In this document: one piece after another, positions 26,052 to 38,800 of the stretch
Layout: each line of letters opens with the position of its first letter
Position numbering within the stretch: position 1 is the stretch's first letter
NCBI GenBank assembly: GCA_027186245.1
Contig: CP114482.1
Span: forward strand, 16,263,209 to 16,327,208
Direction of reading: 5' to 3'
DNA length: 64,000 nucleotides
From: Coriaria nepalensis
Lineage: Eukaryota > Streptophyta > Magnoliopsida > Cucurbitales > Coriariaceae
Notes under the pieces: generated by a model
The model's database searches: none
What the model saw: the letters and a program-made list of their open reading frames with translations, nothing else
What the model was told of the DNA's origin: nothing
Program-made: the position numbers and the translations under genes

Positions 26052-28287
26052 CTATTTTTGCCCTTCAAACATTATTTTGTTACATAACTTGTAATTAATC
26101 TATTGAAGACAACAATGCATTATTTTAGCATTAAAAAGCATATCACTCAGTATTTTCAATCATTAAATTGTTTGCAGGAACTTCGAACCAATTCTCTTTT
26201 TGCATTTAAAACGCGACTTTAGTTCATAACTTGCAATTGATCTATTGATGGAAACTATGCATTTTTTAGCGTTCAAGTCATATTTTTGCGTCTCTTTTAG
26301 TCAGTAAATCATTCTAAATCACTACGAACGAAATTTGGCCTTTAAATATGACTTTCGTGCATAACTTGCAGTTGATCTATTATAGGCAACAATGCATTTG
26401 TTTAGCCTTAAAGTCATGTCACTGAGTCTCTTCTAATCATTAAATCATTCTAAATTAGTTCGACCGAATTCTATTTTCGCCCTTCAAATATTATTTTCTT
26501 ACATAACTTGTAATTAATCGATTGAAGACAACAATGCATTATTTTAGCATTAAAAAGCATATCACTCAGTCTTTTCAATCATTAAATTGTTTGACGGCAC
26601 TTCGAACCGATTCTCTTTTTGCAATTAGAACGCCATCTTCATGCATAATTTGCAATTGATCTATTGATGGCAACTACGCATTTTTTTAGCCATAAAGTCA
26701 TATTTTTGCATCCCCTTTAGTCAGTAAATCATTCTAAATCACTTCGTATAAAATTCGGCATTTAAACATGACTTTCTTGCATAACTTGCAGTTGATCTAT
26801 TGAAGGCAACAATGCATTTGTTTAGCCTTAAAGTCATGTCACTGAGTCTCTTCTAGTCATTAAATCATTCTAAATTTGTTCGAACGAATTCTCGTTTCGC
26901 CCTTCAAATATTATTTTCTTACATACCTTGTAATTAATCTATTGAAGACCACAATGCATTATTTTAGCATTAAAAAGCATATCACTCAGTCTTTTCAATC
27001 ATTAAATTTTTTGACGGCACTTCGAACCAATTCTCTTTTTGCATTTAGAACGCCATCTTCATGCATAATTTGCAATTGATCTATTGATGGCAACTATGCA
27101 TTTTTTTAGCCTTAAATTCATATTTTTGCATCTCCTTTAGTCAGTAAATCATTCTAAATCACTTCGTATAAAATTCGGCATTTAAACATGACTTTATTGC
27201 ATAACTTGCAGTTGATCTATTGAAGGCAACAATGCATTTGTTTAGCCTTAAAGTCATGTCACTGAGTCGCTTCTAGTCATTAAATCATTCTAAATTTGTT
27301 CGAACGAATTCTAGTTTCGCCCTTCAAATATTATTTTCTTACATAACTTGTAATTAATCTATTGAAGACCACAATGCATTATTTTAACATTAAAAAGCAT
27401 ATCACTCAGTCTTTTCAATCATTAAATTGTTTGAAGGCACTTCGAACCAATTCTCTTTTTGCATTTAGAACGCCATCTTCATGCATAATTTGCAACTGAT
27501 CTATTGATGGCAACTATGCATTTTTTTAGTGTTCAAGTCATATTTTTGCGTCTCCTTTAGTCAGTAAATCATTCTAAATCACTTCGTATAAAATTCGGCA
27601 TTTAAACATGACTTTTGTGCATAACTTGCAGTTGATCTATTGAAGGCAACAATGCATTTGTTTAGCCTTAAAGTCATGTCACTGAGTCTCTTCTAGTCAT
27701 TAAATCATTCTAAATTTGTTCGAACGAATTCTATTTTCGCCCTTCAAATATTATTTTCTTACATAACTTGTAATTAATCTATTGAAGACAACAATGCATT
27801 ATTTTAGCATTAAAAAGCATATCACTCAGTCTTTTCAATCATTAAATTGTTTGAAGGCACTTCAAACCAATTCTCTTTTTGCATTTCAAACGCGACTTTC
27901 GTGCATAACTTGCAATTGATCTATTGATGGCAACTATGCCTTTTTTAGCGTTCAAGTCATATTTTTGCGTCTCTTTTAGTCAGTAAATCATTCTAAATCA
28001 CTTCGAACGAAATTCGGCCTTTAAACATGACTTTCGTGCGTAACGTGCAGTTGATCTATTGAAGGCAACAATGCATTTGTTTAGCCTTAAAGTCATGTCA
28101 CTGAGTCTCTTCTAGTTATTAAATCATTCTAAATTAGTTCGACCGAATTCTATTTTCGCCCTTCAAATATTATTTTCTTACATAACATGTAATTAATATA
28201 TTGAAGACAACAATGCATTATTTTAGCATTAAAAAGCATATCACTCAGTCTTTTCAATCATTAAATTGTTGGAACGTACTTCGAACC

Positions 28288-28503
28288 AATTCTCTTTTTG
28301 CATTTAAAATGCGACTTTCGTGCATAACTTGCAATTGATCTATTGATGGAAACTATGCCTTTTTTAGCGTTCAAGTCATATTTTTGCGTCTCTTTTAGTC
28401 AGTGCAATTGATCTATTGATGGCAACTATGCATTTTTTTAGCCTTAAAGTCATATTTTTGGGTCTCCTTTAGTCAGTAAATCATTCTAAATCACTTCGTA
28501 TGA
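28288..28503 (+). repeat. Extended A monomer, second copy
   Basis: This is the duplicate of the structure at 18834-19049, with the same A1-to-A2 junction AGTCAGTGCAATTG. Its presence in both copies shows that the rearrangement came before the 9454-bp duplication. Confidence 0.88.
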
Positions 28504-31028
28504 AATTCGGAATTTAAACATGACTTTCGTGCATAACTTGCAGTTGATCTATTGAAGGCAACAATGCATTTGTTTAGCCTCAAAGTCCTGTCGCTGAGTC
28601 TCTTCTAGTCATTAAATCATTCTAAATTAGTTCGAACGAATTCTATTTTCGCCCTTCAAATATTATTTTCTTACATAACTTGTAATTAATCTATTGAAGA
28701 CAACAATGCATTATTTTAGCATTAAAAAGCATATCACTCGGTCTTTTCAATCATTAAATTGTTTGACGGCACTTCGAACCATTTCTCTTTTTGCATTTAG
28801 AACGCCATCTTCATGCATAATTTTCAATTGATCTATTGATGGAAACTACGCATTTTTTTAGCCTTAAAGTCATATTTTTGCGTCTCCTTTAGTCAGTAAA
28901 TCATTCTAAATCACTTCGTATGAAATTCGGCATTTAAACAAGACTTTCGTGCATAACTTGCAGTTGATCTATTGAAGGCAACAATGCATTTGTTTAGCCA
29001 TAAAGTCATGTCACTGAGTCTCTTCTAGTCATTAAATCATTCTAAATTTGTTCGAACGAATTCTATTTTCGCCCTTCAAATATTATTTGGCTCACATAAC
29101 TGGTAATTAATCTATTAAAGACAACAATGCATTATTTTAGCATTAAAAAGCATATCACTCAGTCGTTTCAATCATTAAATTGTTTGAAGGCACTTCGAAC
29201 CAATTCTCTTTTTGCAGTTAAAACGCGACTTTCGTGCGTAACTTGCAATTGATCTATTGATGGCAACTATGCCTTTTTTAGCGTTCAAGTCATATTTTTG
29301 CTTTTCTCTTAGTCAGTAAATCATTCTAAATCACATCGAACGAAATTCGGCCTTTAAACATGACTTTCGTGCGTAACTTGCATTTGATCTATTGAAGGCA
29401 ACAATGCATTTGTTTAGCCTTAAAGTCATGTCATTGAGTCTCTTTTAGTCATTAAATCATTCTAAATTAATTCGACCGAATTCTATTTTCGCCATTCAAA
29501 CATTATTTTCTTACATAACTTGCAATTAATCTATTGAAGACAAGAATGCATTATTTTAGCATTAAAAAGCATATCACTCAGTGTTTTCAATCATTAAATT
29601 GTTTGAAGGCACTTCGAACCAATTATCTTATTGCATTTAAAACGCGACTTTCGTGCTTAACTTGCAATTGATCTATTGATGGCAACTATGCCTTTTTTAG
29701 CGTTCAAGTCATATTTTTGCGTCTCTTTTAGTCAGTAAATTATTCTAAATCACTTCGAACGAAATTCGGCCTTTAAACATGACTTTCGTGCGTAACTTGC
29801 GGTTGATCTATTGAAGGCAACAATGCATTTGTTTAGCCTTAAAGTCATGTCATTGAGTCTCTTTTAGTCATTAAATCATTCTAAATTAATTCGACCGAAT
29901 TCTATTTTCGCCCTTCAAACATTATTTTTTTACATTACTTGCAAGTAATCTACTAAAGACAACAATGCATTATTTTAGCATTAAAAAACATATCACTCAG
30001 TCTTTTCAATCATTAAATTGTTTGATGGCACTTCGAACCATTTCTCTTTTTGCATTTAAAACGCGACTTTCGTGCATAACTTGCAATTGATCTATTGATG
30101 GCAACTATGCATTTTTTAGCGTTCAAGTCAAATTTTTGCGTCTCTTTAAGTCAGTAAATCATTCGAAATCACTTCGAACGAAATTCGGCCTTTAAACATC
30201 ACTTTCGTGCGTAACTTGCATTTGATCTATTGAAGGCAACAATGCATTTGTTTAGCCTTAAAGTCATGTCACTGAGTCTCTTCTAGTCATTAAATCATTC
30301 TAAATTAGTTCGACCGAATTCTATTTTCGCCCTTCAAATATTATTTTCTTACATAACTTGTAATTAAACGATTGAAGACAACAATGCATTATTTTAGCAT
30401 TAAAAAGCATATCACTCAGTCTTTTCAATCATTAAATTGTTTGACGACACTTCGAACCAATTCTCTTTTTGCATTTAGAACGCCATCTTCATGCATAATT
30501 TGCAATTGATCTATTGATGGCAACTATGCATTTTTTTAGCCTTAAAGTCACATATTGTTGGGTCTCCTTTAGTCAGTAAATCATTCTAAATCACTTCGTA
30601 TGAAATTCGGAATTTAAACATGACTTTCGTGCATAACTTGCAGTTGATCTATTGAAGGCAACAATGCATTTGTTTAGCCTCAAAGTCCTGTCGCAGAGTC
30701 TCTTCTAGTCATTAAATCATTCTAAATTAGTTCGAACGAATTCTATTTTCGCCCTTCAAATATTATTTTCTTACATAACTTGTAATTAATCTATTGAAGA
30801 CAACAATGCATTATTTTAGCATTAAAAAGCATATCACTCGGTCTTTTCAATCATTAAATTGTTTGACGGCACTTCGAACCATTTCTCTTTTTGCATTTAG
30901 AACGCCATCTTCATGCATAATTTTCAATTGATCTATTGATGGAAACTACGCATTTTTTTAGCCTTAAAGTCATATTTTTGCGTCTCCTTTAGTCAGTAAA
31001 TCATTCTAAATCACTTCGTATGAAATTC

Positions 31029-31052
31029 GGCATTTAAACAGGCATTTAAACA
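31029..31052 (+). repeat. 12-bp tandem duplication in a B head, second copy
   Basis: This is the duplicate of the GGCATTTAAACA doubling at 21575-21598, at an offset of 9454 bp. Confidence 0.9.
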
Positions 31053-32713
31053 AGACTTTCGTGCATAACTTGCAGTTGATCTATTGAAGGCAACAATGCA
31101 TTTGTTTAGCCATAAAGTCATGTCATTGAGTCTCTTCTAGTCATTAAATCATTCTAAATTTGTTCGAACGAATTCTATTTTCGCCCTTCAAATATTATTT
31201 GGCTCACATAACTGGTAATTAATCTATTAAAGACAACAATGCATTATTTTAGCATTAAAAAGCATATCACTCAGTCGTTTCAATCATTAAATTGTTTGAA
31301 GGCACTTCGAACCGATTCTCTTTTTGCATTTAAAACGCGACTTTCGTGCATAACTTGCAATTGATCTATTGATGGCAACTATGCCTTTTTTAGCGTTCAA
31401 GTCATATTTTTGCGTTTCTCTTAGTCAGTAAATCATTCTAAATCACATCGAACGAAATTCGGCCTTTAAAAATGACTTTCGTGCGTAACTTGCAGTTGAT
31501 CTATTGAAGGCAACAATGCATTTGTTTAGCCTTAAAGTCATGTCATTGAGTCTCTTTTAGTCTTTAAATCATTCTAAATTAATTTGAACGAATTCTATTT
31601 TTGCCCTTCAAACATTATTTTCTTACATAACTTGTAATGAATCTATTGAAGACAACAATGCATTATTTTAGCATTAAAAAGCATATCACTCGGTCTTTTC
31701 AATCATTAAATTGTTTGACGGCACTTCGAACCATTTCTCTTTCTGCATTTAGAACGCCAGCTTCATGCATAATTTTCAATTGATCTATTGATGGAAACTA
31801 CGCATTTTTTTAGCCTTAAAGTCAAATTTTTGCGTCTCCTTTAGTCAGTAAATTATTCTAAATCACTTCGTATGAAATTCGACATTTAAACATGACTTTC
31901 GTGCATAACTTGCAGTTGATCTATTGAAGGCAACAATGCATTTGTTTAGCCATAAAGTCGTGTCACTGAGTCTCTTCTAGTCATTAAATCATTCTAAATT
32001 TGTTCGAACGAATTCTATTTTCCCCCTTCAAATATTATTTTGGTTACATAAGTTGTAATTAATCTATTGAAGACAACAATGCATTATTTTAGCATTAAAA
32101 AGCATATCACTCAGTCTTTTCAATCATTAAATTGTTTGAAGGCATTTCAAACCAATTCTCTTTTTGCATTTAAAACGCGCCTTTGTGCATAACTTGCAAT
32201 TGATCTATTGATGGCAACTATGCCTTTTTTAGCGTTCAAGTCATATTTTTGCGTCTCTTTTAGTCAGTAAATCATTCTAAATCACTTCGAACGAAATTCG
32301 GCCTTTAAACATGACTTTCGTGCGTAACTGGCAGTTGATCTATTGAAGGCAACAATGCATTTGTTTAGCCTTGAAGTCATGTCATTGTGTCTCTTTTAGT
32401 CATTAAATCATTCTAGATTAATTCGACCGAATTCTATTTTCGTCATTCAAACATTATTTTCTTACATAACTTGTAATTAATCTATTGAAGACAACAATGC
32501 ATTATTTTAGCATTAAAAAGCATATCACTCAGTCTTTTCAATCATTAAATTGTTTGAAGGCACTTCGAACCAATTCTCTTTTTGCAGTTAAAACGCGACT
32601 TTCGTGCATAACTTGCAATTGATCTATTGATGGCAACTATGCCTTTTTTAGCGTTCAAGTCATATTTTTGCGTTTCTCTTAGTCAGTAAATCATTCTAAA
32701 TCACTTCGAACGA

Positions 32714-32849
32714 AATTCGGCCTTTAAACATGACTTTCGTGCGTAACTTGCACTTGGTCTATTGAAGGCAACCATGCATTTTTTTAGCCTTAAAGTCATA
32801 TTTTTGGGTCTCCTTTAGTCAGTAAATAATTCTAAATCACTTCGTATGA
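32714..32849 (+). repeat. B/A fusion monomer, second copy
   Basis: This is the duplicate of the 23260-23395 fusion at an offset of 9454 bp. It confirms that the fusion predates the large duplication. Confidence 0.88.
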
Positions 32850-35800
32850 AATTCGGCATTTAAACATGACTTTCGTGCATAACTTGCAGTTGATCTATTG
32901 AAGGCAACAATGCATTTGTTTAGCCATAAAGTCGTGTCACTGACTCTCTTCTAGTCATTAAATCATTCTAAATTTGTTCGAACGAATTATATTTTCGCCC
33001 TTCAAATATTATTTTGCTTACATAACTTGTAATTAATCTATTGAAGACAACAATGCATTATTTTAGCATTAAAAAGCATATCACTCAGTCTTTTCAATCA
33101 TTAAATTGTTTGAAGGCACTTCGAACCAATTCTCTTTTTGCAGTTAAAACGCGACTTTCGTGCATAAATTGCAATTGATCTATTGATGGCAACTATGCCT
33201 TTTTTAGCGTTCAAGTCATATTTTTGCGTTTCTCTTAGTCAGTAAATCATTCTAAATCACTTCGAACGAAATTCGGCCTTTAAACATGACTTTCGTGCGT
33301 AACTTGTAGTTGGTCTATTGAAGGCAACAATGCATTTGTTTAGCGTTAAAGTCATGTCACTGAGTCCCTTCTTGTCATTAAATCATTCTAAATTAGTTCG
33401 AACGAATTCTATTTTCACCCTTCAAATATTATTTTCTTACATAACTTGTAATTAATCTATTGAAGACAACAATGCATTATTTTAGCATTAAAAAGCATAT
33501 CACTCAGTCTTTTCGATCATTAAATTGTTTGAAGGCACTTCGAACCAATTCTCTTTTTGCATTTAAAACGCGACTTTCGTGCATAACTTGCAATTGATCT
33601 ATTGATGGCAACTATGCCTTTTTTAGCGTTCAAGTCATATTTTTGCGTTTCTCTTAGTCAGTAAATCATTCTAAATCACTTCGAACGAAATTCGGCCTTT
33701 AAACATGACTTTCGTGCGTAACTTGCAGTTGATCTATTGAAGGCAACAATGCATTTGTTTAGCCTTAAAGTCATGTCATTGAGTCTCTTTTAGTCTTTAA
33801 ATCATTCTAAATTAATTCGAACGAATTCTATTTTCGCGTTTCAAATATTATTTTCTTACATAACTTGTAATTAATCTATTGAAGACAACAATGCATTATT
33901 TTAGCATTAAAAAGCGTATCACTCAGTCATTTCAATCATTAAATTGTTTAAAGGCACTTCGAGCCAATTCTCTTTTTGCATTTAGAACGCCATCTTCTTG
34001 CATAATTTGCAATTGATCTATTGATGGCAACTATGCATTTTTTTAGCCTTAAAGTCATATTTTGCGTCTTTTTTAGTCAGTAAATCATTCTAAATCACTT
34101 CGTATGAAATTCGGCATTTAAACATTACTTTCGTGCATAACTTGCAGTTGATTTATTATAGGCAACAATGCATTTGTTTAGCCTTAAAGTCATGTCACTG
34201 AGTCCCTTCTAGTCATTAAATCATTCTAAATTAGTTCGAACGAATTCTATTTTCGCCCTTCAAATATTATTTTCTTACATAACTTGTAATTAATCTATTG
34301 AGGACAACAATGCATTATTTTAGCATTAAAAAGCAGATTACTCGGTCTTTTCAATCATTAAATTGTTTGACGGCACTTCGAACCATTTCTCTTTTTGCAT
34401 TTAGAACGCCATCTTCATGCATAATTTTCAATTGATCTATTGTTGGCAACTATGCCTTTTTTAGCGTTCAAGTCATATTTTTGCGTCTCTTTTAGTCAGT
34501 AAATCATTCTAAATCACTTCGAATGAAATTCGGCCTTTAAACATGACTTTCGTGCGTAACTTGCAGTTGATCTATTGAAGGCAACAATGCATTTGTTTAG
34601 CCTTAAAGTCATGTCACTGAGTCTCTTCTAGTCATTAAATCATTCTAAATTAGTTCGACCGAATTCTATTTTCGCCCTTCAAATATTATTTTCTTACATA
34701 ACTTGTAATTAATCTATTGAAGACAACAATGCATTATTTTAGCATTAAAAAGCATATCACTCGGCCTTTTCAATCATTAAATTGTTTGACGGCACTTCGA
34801 ACCATTTCTCTCTTTGCATTTAGAACGCCATCTTCATGCATAATTTTCAATTGATCTATTGATGGAAACTACACATTTTTTTAGCCTTAAAGTCATATTT
34901 TTGCGTCTCCTTTAGTCAGTAAATCATTCTAAATCACTTCGTACGAAATTCGGCATTTAAACATGACTTTCGTGCATAACTTGCAGTTGATCTATTGAAG
35001 GCAACAATGCATTTGTTTAGCCATAAAGTCATGTCACTGAGTCTCTTCTAGTCATTAAATCATTCTAAATTTGTTCGGAAGAATTCTATTTTCGCCCTTC
35101 AAATATTATTTTGCTTACATAACTTGTAATTAATATATTGAAGACAACAATGCATTATTTTAGCATTAAAAAGCATATCACTCAGTCTTTTCAATCATTA
35201 AATTGTTTGAAGGCACTTCGAACCAATTCTCTTTTTGCATTTAAAACGCGACTTTCGTGCATAACTTGCAATTGATCTATTGATGGCAACTATGCCTTTT
35301 TTAGCATTCAAGTCATATTTTTGCGTCTCTTTTAGTCAGTAAATCATTCTAAATCGCTTCGAACGAAATTCGGCCTTTAAACATGACTTTCGTGCGTAAC
35401 TTGCAGTTGATCTATTGAAGGTAACAATGCATTTGTTAAGCCTTAAAGTCATGTCATTGAGTCTCTTTTAGTCTTTAAATCATTCTAAATTAATTCGAAC
35501 GAATTCTATTTTTGCCCTTCAAACATTATTTTGTTACATAACTTGTAATTAATCTATTGAAGACAACAATGCATTATTTTAGCATTAAAAAGCATATCAC
35601 TCAGTATTTTCAATCATTAAATTGTTTGCAGGAACTTCGAACCAATTCTCTTTTTGCATTTAAAACGCGACTTTAGTTCATAACTTGCAATTGATCTATT
35701 GATGGAAACTATGCATTTTTTAGCGTTCAAGTCATATTTTTGCGTCTCTTTTAGTCAGTAAATCATTCTAAATCACTACGAACGAAATTTGGCCTTTAAA

Positions 35801-38800
35801 TATGACTTTCGTGCATAACTTGCAGTTGATCTATTATAGGCAACAATGCATTTGTTTAGCCTTAAAGTCATGTCACTGAGTCTCTTCTAATCATTAAATC
35901 ATTCTAAATTAGTTCGACCGAATTCTATTTTCGCCCTTCAAATATTATTTTCTTACATAACTTGTAATTAATCGATTGAAGACAACAATGCATTATTTTA
36001 GCATTAAAAAGCATATCACTCAGTCTTTTCAATCATTAAATTGTTTGACGGCACTTCGAACCGATTCTCTTTTTGCAATTAGAACGCCATCTTCATGCAT
36101 AATTTGCAATTGATCTATTGATGGCAACTACGCATTTTTTTAGCCATAAAGTCATATTTTTGCATCCCCTTTAGTCAGTAAATCATTCTAAATCACTTCG
36201 TATAAAATTCGGCATTTAAACATGACTTTCTTGCATAACTTGCAGTTGATCTATTGAAGGCAACAATGCATTTGTTTAGCCTTAAAGTCATGTCACTGAG
36301 TCTCTTCTAGTCATTAAATCATTCTAAATTTGTTCGAACGAATTCTCGTTTCGCCCTTCAAATATTATTTTCTTACATACCTTGTAATTAATCTATTGAA
36401 GACCACAATGCATTATTTTAGCATTAAAAAGCATATCACTCAGTCTTTTCAATCATTAAATTTTTTGACGGCACTTCGAACCAATTCTCTTTTTGCATTT
36501 AGAACGCCATCTTCATGCATAATTTGCAATTGATCTATTGATGGCAACTATGCATTTTTTTAGCCTTAAAGTCATATTTTTGCATCTCCTTTAGTCAGTA
36601 AATCATTCTAAATCACTTCGTATAAAATTCGGCATTTAAACATGACTTTCTTGCATAACTTGCAGTTGATCTATTGAAGGCAACAATGCATTTGTTTAGC
36701 CTTAAAGTCATGTCACTGAGTCGCTTCTAGTCATTAAATCATTCTAAATTTGTTCGAACGAATTCTAGTTTCGCCCTTCAAATATTATTTTCTTACATAA
36801 CTTGTAATTAATCTATTGAAGACCACAATGCATTATTTTAACATTAAAAAGCATATCACTCAGTCTTTTCAATCATTAAATTGTTTGAAGGCACTTCGAA
36901 CCAATTCTCTTTTTGCATTTAGAACGCCATCTTCATGCATAATTTGCAACTGATCTATTGATGGCAACTATGCATTTTTTTAGTGTTCAAGTCATATTTT
37001 TGCGTCTCCTTTAGTCAGTAAATCATTCTAAATCACTTCGTATAAAATTCGGCATTTAAACATGACTTTTGTGCATAACTTGCAGTTGATCTATTGAAGG
37101 CAACAATGCATTTGTTTAGCCTTAAAGTCATGTCACTGAGTCTCTTCTAGTCATTAAATCATTCTAAATTTGTTCGAACGAATTCTATTTTCGCCCTTCA
37201 AATATTATTTTCTTACATAACTTGTAATTAATCTATTGAAGACAACAATGCATTATTTTAGCATTAAAAAGCATATCACTCAGTCTTTTCAATCATTAAA
37301 TTGTTTGAAGGCACTTCAAACCAATTCTCTTTTTGCATTTCAAACGCGACTTTCGTGCATAACTTGCAATTGATCTATTGATGGCAACTATGCCTTTTTT
37401 AGCGTTCAAGTCATATTTTTGCGTCTCTTTTAGTCAGTAAATCATTCTAAATCACTTCGAACGAAATTCGGCCTTTAAACATGACTTTCGTGCGTAACGT
37501 GCAGTTGATCTATTGAAGGCAACAATGCATTTGTTTAGCCTTAAAGTCATGTCACTGAGTCTCTTCTAGTTATTAAATCATTCTAAATTAGTTCGACTGA
37601 ATTCTATTTTCGCCCTTCAAATATAATTTTCTTACGTAACTTGTAATTAATCTATTGAAGATAACAATGCATTATTTTAGCATTAAAAAGCATATCACTC
37701 AGTCTTTTCAATCATTAAATTGTTTGAAGGCACTTCGAACCAATTCTCTTTTTGTATTTAAAATGCCACTTTCGTGCATAACTTGCAATTGATCTATTGA
37801 TGGCAACTATGCCTTTTTTAGCGTTCAAGTCATATTTTTGCGTCTCTTTTAGTCAGTAAATCATTCTAAATCACTACGAACGAAATTCGGCCTTTAAACA
37901 TGACTTTCGTGCATAACTTGCAGTTGATCTATTATAGACAACAATGCATTTGTTTAGGCTCAAAGTCATGTCACTGAGTCTTTTCTAGTCATTAAATCAT
38001 TCTAAATTAGTTCGAACGAATTCTATTTTCGCCCTTCAAATATTATTTTCTTACATAACTTGTAATTAATCTATTGAAGACAATAATGCATTATTTTAGC
38101 ATTAAAAAGCATATCACTCAGTCTTTTCAATCATTAAATTGTTTGAAGGCGCTTCGAACCAATTCTCTTTTTGCATTTAAAACGCAACTTTCGTGCATAA
38201 CTTGCAATTGATCTATTGATGGCAACTATGCCTTTTTTAGCATTCAAGTCAAATTTTTGCGTCTCTTTTAGTCAGTAAATCATTCTCAATCACTACGAAC
38301 GAAATTCGGCCTTTAAACATGACTTTCGTGCATAACTTGGAGTTGATCTATTATAGGCAACAATGCATTTCTTTAGCCTTAAAGTCATGTCACTGAGTCT
38401 CTTCTAGTCATTAAATCATTCTAAATTAGTTCGAACGAATTCTACTTTCGCCCTTCAAATATTATTTTCTTACATAACTTGTAATTAATCTATTGAAGAC
38501 AACAATGCATTATTTTACCATTAAAAAGCATATCACTCAGCCTTTTCAATCATTAAATTGTTTGAAGGCACTTCGAACCAATTCTCTTTTTGCATTTAAA
38601 ACGCGACTTTCGTGCATAACTTGCAATTGATCTATTGATGGCAACTATGCCTTTTTTAGCGTTCAAGTCATATTTTTGCGTCTCTTTTAGTCAGTAAATC
38701 ATTCTAAATCACTTCGAACGAAATTCGGCCTTTAAACATGACTTTCGTGCGTAACTGGCAGTTGATCTATTGAAGGCAACAATGCATTTGTTTAGCCTTA

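Larger units (their letters stand above)
18700..28154 (+). repeat. 9454-bp tandem duplication, copy 1
   Basis: This block of about 23 trimers is followed at once by a second copy at 28155-37597. The offset is 9454 bp at every marker I checked: the ATGTAATTAATATATTG variant (18731 and 28185), the A/A fusion (18834 and 28288), the 12-bp duplication (21575 and 31029), the B/A fusion (23260 and 32714) and CGAATTCTCG (26881 and 36335). The length is not a multiple of 419 because the block carries about +74, +12 and -283 bp internal changes and several longer A2 monomers. Left homology ends at about 18700, where this copy has G and the other T. The block is rich in A2 monomers and in B tails of the CACTGAG type, which sets it apart from the left flank. 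Confidence 0.92.
28155..37597 (+). repeat. 9454-bp tandem duplication, copy 2
   Basis: This copy matches 18701-28143 almost base for base. The differences I found by eye are T/A at 20694 and 30148, A/T at 25578 and 35032, T/G at 27117 and 36571, and A/C at 27196 and 36650; others may have escaped me. That is well over 99.9% identity across 9.4 kb, far higher than between neighbouring trimers. Homology on the right ends near 37597, at GACTGA versus GACCGA and then ATATAATTTT versus ATATTATTTT. The junction between copies lies in a C monomer near 28144-28155, and the trimer phase is kept across it, as expected from unequal crossing-over between aligned trimers. Confidence 0.92.

Noticed and set aside
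26876..27079. A 67-codon open frame, repeated at 36330-36533
   Set aside because: It also starts at a TTG at a B/C junction and ends at the TGA inside the shared CAATTGATC core of monomer A. It is copied because it lies in the 9454-bp duplication. Nothing marks it as coding.
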